In this document: piece after piece, positions 53,520 through 62,300 of the stretch
Position numbering within the stretch: position 1 is the first letter of the stretch
Layout of the letters: every line of letters starts with the position of its first letter
Source: Campylobacteraceae bacterium
Lineage (GTDB): Bacteria > Campylobacterota > Campylobacteria > Campylobacterales > Campylobacteraceae
DNA: 64,000 bases
Direction: 5' to 3'
NCBI GenBank assembly: GCA_031263195.1
Contig: JAISGD010000008.1
Coordinates: 25,343-89,342, forward strand
The notes under the pieces: generated by a model
The model's input: the letters and a program-made list of their open reading frames with translations, nothing else
Databases searched by the model: none
What the model was told of the DNA's origin: nothing
Made by a program: the position numbers and the translations under genes

Positions 53520-56500
53520 CTACTCTTCTGTTTCACCTTTATCGTTTGAGAGTTTTGAAGCCAACTCTTTTGAAGCATTAAAGTCTGCTTTTCCGCTTGC
53601 AAGTTTTGGCAAAGTATTTACTTTATAAAATTCACTTGGCATTAAAAGCGGTGGGATTTGAGCTGACTTGAGTGTTTGCAAAAACTCTTCATATGAGAGT
53701 TCGCTCGCGAACAGCAACACAACCTTTTCGCCTTTTTTACTGTCGGGAAGATTGACGGCTATGAGGTCAACCTCTTCTTTAAACAGCGATACTGTCAAAC
53801 TCTCCACGCCTGTCAAACTTATCATCTCCCCGCCGATTTTGGCAAAACGGCTGTATCTATCAACTATCGTTACAAAACCGTCTTCATCTATATGTCCCTT
53901 ATCGCCGCTTTTATAGTATCGCCATTCGCCGATTTTAACGATAACTTCATGGGTTCTTTCTTCGTTTTTATAGTATCCTCTCATCACTTGCGAACCACCT
54001 ATCAGTATCAATCCGTCCTCGCCTACAGGAAGCTCTTTAAGTGTATCGGGATTAACGATTTTTACAATAGTTCCAGGAAGCGGCATCCCTACGGTTCCGT
54101 TTTTATGAAAAGTCAGAGGCTTATATGTCGTATACTCCAAACTGTCCGGCATATTCACACACACAACTGGCGCGGTTTCAGTCGTGCCGTAACCCTCGTA
54201 TATATCTATACCGAATTTTATCTTAAAGCCGTTTTTAACATCATCTTTTAATTTTTCAGCTCCCGCCACGGCAAGTCTTATGCTTTGAAGCATTAAGGGG
54301 TGAAGTTTTTTATTTTTGATATACAGTCTAAAAAATGTCGAAGTCCCAAGCAAAATACTGGCGCGGTATTTAGCACACATCTTACCTATGCCCGCAACGT
54401 CGGTAGGATCGGCAACGCACACTGTAAATATCCCTTCGCAAAGCGGCATAAGCGTTGTAATAGTAAGCCCGAAAGAGTGGAAAATCGGCAAGGAGTTCAG
54501 TACCACGTCATCTTTTCTAAAATTTATCAAATCGGACACTTGTTTGATATTAGCCAGCAGATTTTTATGTGTCAGCTCAACTCCTTTAGGCGCACTCTCG
54601 CTACCGCTGCTAAATATGATAGTCGCTGTATCTTCCATCTTCACAGGTTTAAAATACAGAAGTTCCAAAAGCCATGTAGGCGAAAACAGAATTTGCAAAA
54701 GTACTTTGAGAATATCGATTTTAGCAAAAGAGGATTTAATAGTTTCAGCATAAATCACTCTATCCTCCAATACCCCGCTCAAATCAAACCCGCGCGCGCT
54801 AAGCTTCTGCTCAAAAAGTTTTGAAGTGATTATAGTCTTCAACTCCGCCGTTTCTACAGCACTTTTGAGATGATCAACGCTAAGTGTGTAATTTAAATTT
54901 ATAGGCTTTTTGCCAAGCGCAAAAAGAGCAAGATTAACTATCGAACCTGCAGCCGATGAGGGCAAAATAACACCGATATTTTCCTCTTCTTTTAATGCCC
55001 CTCTCAATTTTTTGATAAATAAAACTACAGAGGTTAAAACTTTAATATTACTCATCGCAATACCGGTAGAATAATCAGCGATAGATTTAGCAAACAGCGC
55101 GTTATTGGCACACTTCAACCAACTATAATGTAAAGGTCTTTGATTTGAAAGATAAAAATCCCACGACAAAAACGACAGTTTGATAACTGCCTGCTTGACT
55201 TCATTGGCTTTTGCTGTGGATTTTAGAGCTTCACCGAACGCTATGACTATCTCTCTTTTGCTGTTCCCGCGACGCAATTGCTTATAGTAGTCATCCGCGC
55301 GTGAAAATGTTGAACCCCAAAGTCCGCGCAGATAAAACGGAACAATAGGTACATCAACCCCCTCTATCGCCAACTCAAAACCGCGTTCAAATTTACCTAT
55401 CTGACCGTTGTAGCTTATAATTCCTTCAGGGAAAAGCGCGACGACTTCGCCGTTTTTAAGTCTCATTTTGATACTTTCAATCGCTGATTTGCTTGCACCA
55501 CCGGCGATCGGGATAACATCAAAAAATTTAAATATCCAAGTTAAATACCACTTATCATAATATGCCCGAAACATCACAAACTTTAATGCTCTGGGACTCG
55601 CCACTTGCAAAACCAACCAATCTATCCAACTTATATGATTGCCCAAAAGCAGAGCGCCTCCGCGCGGAGGAATATTTTCGATACCGTGTATATTTGTCTT
55701 GTATCCAAGCTTCAGTATCGGAAAAAGTAAAATCCTCGCAAACAGATGCGGTACTTGTTTTATCGCATACAGAGCCCCTAAAAAAGCTATCAAAGCTGTT
55801 GCCAAAAACAGCTGCGTCGTTGAGAGATTAAAAAACACAAAGACTACCGTCAAGCACAAAAACAGAACCATAACGCAGTTTTGTATAAAGTTATTGCCTG
55901 CCAAGATTTTACCAATTTGACTATCGCTTGAAAAGTATTGTATGACGGAGTTCAAAGGAACTATAAAAAGTCCGCCGAAAAAACCGAATATCAAAGAGAA
56001 AATTCCCATAGAAAAAGCGTGCTGCGCAAACGTCATACCAAAAAGAGCGGCAAATATCCCAAGTGCGCCTATGGGTATAATGCCAAGTTCAATATGTCTT
56101 TTTGAATAAATTCCTGCTATAACCGAACCGCTTATAAGTCCTATCGCGCTTACAGCCAAAATACCCTGCATAATAACGCTATTGTCATCTCCGATTACCA
56201 TTTTATAATGCGCAGGAAATGCCGATATCACCATCTGTGATATACCCCAAAAGATACTAAGACCCACAATGCTAAGCCAAATATCTTTATTGCTTCTGAC
56301 TGTTTTTAGGTTGCGTTGAAGATATTTTAATTTCAAATACTCTTTCACTTCAAATTTATCCGCTGTCTCTTGAGGCTCAAAAAACGGTATCTTAAAAGCG
56401 AAAAAGGCTTCCAGTGAACTTAAAATAACAAGTGCAAAACCTATAGGCAGCATAGATGTCAAAATATCATTTGGATCTGTTAATCCGTCTATGTAGTACT

Positions 56501-56990
56501 TTTCAAAAATGATTGAAAAAACAAATGAGCTAAACAAAATCGCGACAATCGTCAAAGCTTGGATGATACCGTTAGCCAAGCTCAATTTCTCAACTCCGAC
56601 AATGCGCTTTATAAGTCCGTATTTGGCAGGCGAATATATCGCGCTTTGCACCGCAAGCAAAAATGTCATCGCAAACGCAGCGATAAACCATCCCTGATAG
56701 TAACAAAAAAGTATAAGCAGCGTCAAACACACAGCTGCGATTGTAGAGTAGCGGATAATCACGGTCTTTGAGAATTTATCATTTAAAAATCCTGCCGCTG
56801 AAAACAAAAATATAAAAGGCAGCAGTATCATACTGTTTACGAATGCATTCAGGATTATCAGCATATCGCCGCTATAACTTTTAAAAAGAACATTTTGAAT
56901 GGTTATCTTATGCGCCAAATCAACAGAAGCGTTTATAAACATTATCAATATAAACGGTAAAAATCCGCGGATTTTCAAAAGCTGTAACAT
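53520..56990 (-). CDS. aas: LplT-PlsC-acyl-ACP synthetase fusion (acyl-[ACP]-phospholipid O-acyltransferase)
   Basis: Three units in one chain of 1156 aa. Residues 1-410: a major-facilitator lysophospholipid transporter of LplT type. About 430-620: PlsC acyltransferase with GNHISWIDWLV (HxxxxD) and LFPEGIISYNG. About 640-1150: adenylating ligase with IIFSSGSESAPKGVELTHKN, YEGYGTTETAPVV and YKSGDKGHIDEDGFVTIVDR. In E. coli the transporter LplT and Aas are separate neighbours. Together they would import and re-acylate lysophospholipid. The start at 56990 has AAGGA 5 nt upstream; a longer frame to 57035 is not needed. Confidence 0.88.
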   Translation of the reverse strand: MLQLLKIRGFLPFILIMFINASVDLAHKITIQNVLFKSYSGDMLIILNAFVNSMILLPFIFLFSAAGFLNDKFSKTVIIRYSTIAAVCLTLLILFCYYQGWFIAAFAMTFLLAVQSAIYSPAKYGLIKRIVGVEKLSLANGIIQALTIVAILFSSFVFSIIFEKYYIDGLTDPNDILTSMLPIGFALVILSSLEAFFAFKIPFFEPQETADKFEVKEYLKLKYLQRNLKTVRSNKDIWLSIVGLSIFWGISQMVISAFPAHYKMVIGDDNSVIMQGILAVSAIGLISGSVIAGIYSKRHIELGIIPIGALGIFAALFGMTFAQHAFSMGIFSLIFGFFGGLFIVPLNSVIQYFSSDSQIGKILAGNNFIQNCVMVLFLCLTVVFVFFNLSTTQLFLATALIAFLGALYAIKQVPHLFARILLFPILKLGYKTNIHGIENIPPRGGALLLGNHISWIDWLVLQVASPRALKFVMFRAYYDKWYLTWIFKFFDVIPIAGGASKSAIESIKMRLKNGEVVALFPEGIISYNGQIGKFERGFELAIEGVDVPIVPFYLRGLWGSTFSRADDYYKQLRRGNSKREIVIAFGEALKSTAKANEVKQAVIKLSFLSWDFYLSNQRPLHYSWLKCANNALFAKSIADYSTGIAMSNIKVLTSVVLFIKKLRGALKEEENIGVILPSSAAGSIVNLALFALGKKPINLNYTLSVDHLKSAVETAELKTIITSKLFEQKLSARGFDLSGVLEDRVIYAETIKSSFAKIDILKVLLQILFSPTWLLELLYFKPVKMEDTATIIFSSGSESAPKGVELTHKNLLANIKQVSDLINFRKDDVVLNSLPIFHSFGLTITTLMPLCEGIFTVCVADPTDVAGIGKMCAKYRASILLGTSTFFRLYIKNKKLHPLMLQSIRLAVAGAEKLKDDVKNGFKIKFGIDIYEGYGTTETAPVVCVNMPDSLEYTTYKPLTFHKNGTVGMPLPGTIVKIVNPDTLKELPVGEDGLILIGGSQVMRGYYKNEERTHEVIVKIGEWRYYKSGDKGHIDEDGFVTIVDRYSRFAKIGGEMISLTGVESLTVSLFKEEVDLIAVNLPDSKKGEKVVLLFASELSYEEFLQTLKSAQIPPLLMPSEFYKVNTLPKLASGKADFNASKELASKLSNDKGETEE

Positions 56991-57157
56991 TGTAGTCCTT
57001 AATATTAAAAATTTTATTTTATTTTTTTGGAACAAACGGACAATAAAACGGTTATATTACATTTTATAAATTTAATTATTCCTTTTTTATTACCTATTTG
57101 GGTATTTTTTAAGCTCTCACACGATACATTTTACAAATCTTTTTAAAAGGCGAGATT

Positions 57158-58030
57158 ATGAAAACCGCGCTTATACAACAATCATTTCACGGCTCAAGAG
57201 AAAAAACGCTTGAATATACGTTGCGGGAGATAAAAGAGGCAGCAGCGCAAAAAGCGCAACTTGTGGTTTTGGGAGAGCTTCATAAAGACAAATACTTTTG
57301 TATCAATGAAAATACCGACAATTTCACACTTGCCGACAGCTTCAACGACGATGTGAATCTTTTTAGCAGTATAGCTAAAAAAGAGGGTATAGTTTTGATA
57401 ACTTCGCTTTTTGAGAGGCGAACTGCAGGACTTTATCACAATACGGCAGTTGTATTTGAAAAAAATGGCGAGATAGCGGGCAAATACCGTAAAATGCACA
57501 TTCCCGATGATCCGTCATTTTATGAGAAATTTTATTTTGCACCCGGCGATTTGGGATTTAATCCGATAAATACAAGCGTAGGCAAAATCGGCCTTCTAGT
57601 CTGTTGGGATCAGTGGTATCCGGAAGCAGCAAGAATTATGGCGTTGAAAGGAGCTGATTTTTTGGTATATCCGACAGCGATTGGGTGGTTTGACGCGGAT
57701 AGAGACGATGAAAAAAAACGCCAGCTCGACGCATGGATAACCATACAGCGCTCTCACGCTATAGCTAACGGCTTGAGCATTGTGTCGGTAAATAGAGTCG
57801 GATTGGAGAGCGATGAAAAAAATGTAAATGAACCTATACGCTTTTGGGGTAATTCTTTCGCTGCAGGGGCACAAGGTGAGATTTTGGCAATGGCAAACGA
57901 TAGGGACGAGTGTACGCTGTATATTGATTTGGATATCAAAAGAAGCGAAGAAGTGAGACGTATTTGGCCGTTTTTGAGAGATAGACGTGTAGATGCTTAC
58001 GCGGAAATCACTGAAAGATTTATTGATTAA
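57158..58030 (+). CDS. aguB: N-carbamoylputrescine amidase (AguB-type nitrilase)
   Basis: Carbon-nitrogen hydrolase making putrescine from N-carbamoylputrescine. Catalytic Glu 40 in VVLGELHKDKYFC, Lys near 112 in GKYRKMHIPDDP and Cys near 149 in LLVCWDQWYPEAARI. The DPSFYEKFYFAPGD and WITIQRSHAIANGL segments are typical of AguB. 290 aa. Agmatine deiminase, its usual partner, is not in the window. Confidence 0.88.
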   Translation: MKTALIQQSFHGSREKTLEYTLREIKEAAAQKAQLVVLGELHKDKYFCINENTDNFTLADSFNDDVNLFSSIAKKEGIVLITSLFERRTAGLYHNTAVVFEKNGEIAGKYRKMHIPDDPSFYEKFYFAPGDLGFNPINTSVGKIGLLVCWDQWYPEAARIMALKGADFLVYPTAIGWFDADRDDEKKRQLDAWITIQRSHAIANGLSIVSVNRVGLESDEKNVNEPIRFWGNSFAAGAQGEILAMANDRDECTLYIDLDIKRSEEVRRIWPFLRDRRVDAYAEITERFID

Positions 58031-58041
58031 GGGGGTTAGTT

Positions 58042-59022
58042 ATGGTTGATATGCATGTGCATCTTTTAAGCAGTCAAGTCAGATTTAAACGCTTGTATGA
58101 CAAGCTTGCCATTATGTTTTTCGCAAGACGCCTCGGCGCAAACCCGAGACGACTTATGAAAAATAGCTATGAAGAGTATTTAAATACGCTTACTAATTCG
58201 GTCAAAACTTCAAAGAAAATCAAAAAAATAACTGTTTTTGGCATTGACGAAAAGATAGACGAGGAAGGTGAATTGCTGCATAAAGACAATACGGTATGCG
58301 CTAGCAATGATGATGTGTTAAATCTTTACAAAAAACATTCAGATATCATCATCCCGTTTTTTTCTATAAATCCGTTAAGGAATGACGCCCTGAAACTTAT
58401 AGATAAGTATGCCGATGCGGGCTTTAAAGGGGCGAAATTTATGCAAAACTACTGGGAGATAGATACAAATGATGAAAAATTTATCCCGTACTATGAAAAG
58501 CTTAAGAAAAGAAATTTGCCCGCCATTTTTCACATAGGAAGTGAAAGCAGTCTGCCTTCAAATAAAGCTTACGAGTCTTTAAAAATGATAGATTTGCCGC
58601 TAAAACTCGGCGTCAAAGTAATAGTTGCGCATATGGCGTTAAGTTATGAGTCGTTAAAAATATCGCGGGCTTTAAAACGTAACCCCAAATACTATCCGCA
58701 AGAGTACTTCACACTTATTGAAATGCTCAAAACTTATGATAACCTTTATGCCGATATTTCAGCTATATTGACACCCGTAAGAGCTAAAGTCTTGAGGCAT
58801 TTAAGTCGCGAAAAGGAGATACATCATAAACTCTTATATGCTTCAGACTATCCGGTACCATTTTCAATTATACTGAACAGTTATGATTTACCTCTTTCAA
58901 AAAGACTGAAATTTGTGTTTGAGAAAAACCCATTTGACAGATATGCTCTTGTCATTAATGAGTATTTCCCGATTGAGAGTGAGATATATACGAATTATAA
59001 GAAAGTACTTCCTGATAATTAA
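58042..59022 (+). CDS. Amidohydrolase-like TIM-barrel protein
   Basis: Starts MVDMHVHLL, with the HxH metal motif at residues 5 and 7. Later metal positions fit HIGSES and VIVAHMALSYES, and LLYASDYPVPF supplies the late Asp. 326 aa. Resembles the amidohydrolase-2 (ACMSD-like) group; substrate unknown. Eleven nt after aguB, so probably co-transcribed. Confidence 0.75.
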   Translation: MVDMHVHLLSSQVRFKRLYDKLAIMFFARRLGANPRRLMKNSYEEYLNTLTNSVKTSKKIKKITVFGIDEKIDEEGELLHKDNTVCASNDDVLNLYKKHSDIIIPFFSINPLRNDALKLIDKYADAGFKGAKFMQNYWEIDTNDEKFIPYYEKLKKRNLPAIFHIGSESSLPSNKAYESLKMIDLPLKLGVKVIVAHMALSYESLKISRALKRNPKYYPQEYFTLIEMLKTYDNLYADISAILTPVRAKVLRHLSREKEIHHKLLYASDYPVPFSIILNSYDLPLSKRLKFVFEKNPFDRYALVINEYFPIESEIYTNYKKVLPDN

Positions 59023-59100
59023 GCGTACGCACGCTTTTTTGTTTATTGCACGCGCGGCACATACAATATGTTGAAACAATCCACATTGTCTCGCCCTCCG

Positions 59101-59127
59101 CCATTGCGAGCGTAAGCACGGCAATCC
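59101..59127. repeat. Dispersed repeat copy 3
   Basis: CCATTGCGAGCGTAAGCACG then GCAATCC. It matches copy 1 at 49216-49242 apart from one inserted base and two substitutions. Confidence 0.7.
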
Positions 59128-59179
59128 ACATGCAAACTACAAAAACCAATAAAACGTTTACACGTAAGAGAATAATTCC

Positions 59180-59216
59180 GTCATTGCGAGCTGATTTAGT
59201 CGGCGAAGCAATCCAG
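59180..59216. repeat. Dispersed repeat copy 4 (GCTGATTTAGTCGGC core)
   Basis: GTCATTGCGA, the core GCTGATTTAGTCGGC (59190-59204), then GAAGCAATCCAG. It links the two repeat forms: its ends match copies 1 and 3, its core matches copy 2. Confidence 0.7.
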
Positions 59217-59346
59217 AAAAATAAAATCAATCAGCTTTTAAAATTATTTTGATAGTGCAAATAACGACGCTTCCTCACAATAATAAGCGAAATGACGCAA
59301 TACTATGAAAAGGGTGAAATATTTTTATAATGACAGATAAAAGATA

Positions 59347-59370
59347 GCATGCAAGGTTTCCCCTGCATGC
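59347..59370 (-). terminator. Terminator of the large repeat-protein gene
   Basis: GCATGCA (59347-59353) and TGCATGC (59364-59370), with GG/CC pairing inside and a small loop. On the minus strand it lies 14 nt after the stop and is followed by a T-rich stretch (ATCTTTTAT), a good Rho-independent pattern. Confidence 0.65.
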
Positions 59371-59383
59371 AATATCTCTTCTT

Positions 59384-62300
59384 TTACTCTTTCGTAAACC
59401 CCTCAATATCAATTATCTTTAAACCGCCTTGAGTAGATGTAAACACTTTTGTATCATCTGACGATATAATAATGTCATAAACACCATATAAGTAAAACTG
59501 ATCAATAAAAACAGGATTAATAGGATCGCTTACATCCATTACTTTTAAAGAAGGACCATCAGTTGCAAACACTTTTGTCTCGTCTGACGAGAGAGCAATA
59601 TCAGTAACAAATGTAGAAATCTGACCAATAATTGTAAGATTAGTTAAATCTCTTATATCTATTATTTTAAAACCGTCATAGCTATCAGCTATAAACGCTT
59701 TTGTCCCATCTGATGAGAGAATGATATCCTTAGTGTTATATGTACTAATCTGATTGATAAAAGTTGGATTTTTTGGATTGCTCACATCTATTATTTTTAG
59801 AACGTAACAACCGCAATCGTAATCGTAACTACCCACAAACGCTTTTGTTTCATCTGGTGAAAGAGTGATAGTATCAGCATATGATACAGGAAATTGACCA
59901 ATAAGAACGGGATTGACAGGATTACTTACGTCTATTATCCTTAAATTGCCGGTTTTGATGTAATCAGCTACAAATGCTTTTGTATTATCCGATGAGAGAA
60001 CGATACTTCCCATGCCTGATACGGGAAATTGACCAATAAGAACGGGATTGACAGGATTGCTTACGTCTATTATCTTTAAGCCGTTGATAATATCTGCTAT
60101 AAACACTTTTGTATTATCCGATGAGAGGGTAACATCATAAATATTCAGTGCGTCAATCTGACCGATAAGAATAGGATTAGCAGGATCGCTTACGTCTATT
60201 ATTCTTAAACTACCGATAACACTGTAATCGGCTATAAATATTTTCGTATTATCCGACGAAAGGGCGATATCTTTAACATTGTGCATACCGTCAATCTGAC
60301 TAATAATCCTATTTTTAGTATCCACCGTCAATTTTACGATATTGCTGTCTCCGCATGAACTTTTGGCGTATATGTTCATAGTATAGTTACTGCCTTCGGT
60401 TACATTGGCAGTTGTATAAACCTCTCCGTTATCTCTAACGTCAAATACCGAATTATCATCCAATACATACTCTGTTATATCGCAATGTATAGACGAGCCT
60501 GATTGTATAGTTCCTATCGTTTTATTCGCGGGAGTTTTTCTGTGTACACTAAAATGACTATTTTGTAAAACAGGTGGGGTATCTTTTAAATTATTTAAAC
60601 CAATATAAACAGTTGCCGTATTGCCGTTGCCAAAAGCATTGACAGCTTGAATGTATAGATAATAATAGTTTCTACTCTCATAATCCAACTTTGCTCCCTC
60701 AGCAACAACTATCGTTCCATTATTATAAACTTTAAAGTTCTCAGCTTCTGTTCCGCTTAATGTTATGGAAGTTACCGGTGAGCCGTCATCGTCCATACTT
60801 AACTGTCCGACAAACGTTCCCTCCGGAGAATTCTCATTGATATAAAAGGTCGGACCATTTACAGTTGGCGGACTATCCGGCAGATTATTAATATTTATCG
60901 TTACATCAACTATATTACTCTCACCGTATATATTGGATGCTTTTACTTTGATGGTAAAACTCTTTTTATTTTCATAGTCCAAGTTTGCCAACTCTGTCGT
61001 AGTTATCTTACTCGTATCGTCTATAGCAAACCAATCGCTATTTGTACCGCTTACTATGACAAATGAGTTTATGGTATCTGAACCATGAGAAAATATATCG
61101 ACGTTTCCTACTACTGTGCCTGTCGGAGAGTTTTCATAAATGCTCAATGTTGTCGGTATCAGCGTTGGTTCTTCATCTGGAGCGTTTATGACGTTTATAG
61201 TTACGTTTACGGCTTTACTTGTATCATGAGAGTTTGAAGCGGTGGCTTTTAGACTATAAATGGATTTTGTTTCATAGTCTATCTTAGTAGCTCCTATGGC
61301 AACTTTGATAAGTCCTTGATTGTTTATGTTAAAGTGTTCCGCTCCTTCACCGCTTAGAGTAAATGAGTTGATAGAACTTTTACCGCTTGAACTTACTCTC
61401 ACATATCCAACCGTCTCTCCTCCGTACGAATTCTCCATGATATTTAACGCAGTATCCGCCAAGATGGGAGCGTCGTCTATGATCTTTACCGTAACTTTAC
61501 TTGTAGAGGTTTTGCCATCGCCGTTTGCGGCTTTGACGTTAAAGCTGTACTCTTGATTTGTATTGTAGTTAAGGATAGAGGCTACTCTGATAACGCCGTT
61601 ATTGTCTATAGTAAAGTAAGCTGCGTCATTTCCTTCAAACTCAAACGATACCGCAGGTAAAACGCCGTAAGAGTATCCGACTCTGCCTATAGCAGTTCCT
61701 GCATCCAATCCTTCCACTATGGAAACGCTTAGACTGTATAACGTTAGATAGTCGTCTATGACGGTTATCTTTACTTGAGATTTTGTATTTGAGAAGTATT
61801 CGTTTGAAGCGTTCGCCTCAAGGTTAAATACCTCTCCCGCGTTTAGGTTTGTATTGTCAATGAGAGTTATAACGCCGTTGGAGCTTATGCTAAATCTTTC
61901 GCTGCCAACACCGCTTAAGCTAAACGCTTTTGGCGGAGTATATCCGTAAGAGTACGCTATCTTTCCGACAATGGAATTATTATGCGCACTGACATATATA
62001 TTTGCGGCGAAATCATAAAGCGTTATATTGTAAGACACCGCATTGTTATCAGCTCCAGAGGCTTGCGAAGGTATAATGTTTATAATTACCATTCCGGGTT
62101 CGCTCACGCCTTGCTCATTTTTGGCAGATATATACAGAAGATAAGGAGAGTTCTCAACTGAAAGAGCGGCATTTTCAGCGACTCTGACAGTCCCGTCTAT
62201 GCTGACGTTAAAGTTTTCAACTCCCGCGCCTGTTAAACGAAACTCTTTTACAGCAGACAGTCCCTCTTGATACGAAGGTCTGCCTATAGCAGTTCCCGAA

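Larger units (their letters stand above)
59023..59383. other. 361-nt gap rich in dispersed repeats, with a terminator
   Basis: Holds two or three repeat copies (59101-59127, 59180-59216, and a weaker inverted one at 59260-59281) and the terminator of the large protein gene. No gene seen. Confidence 0.6.
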
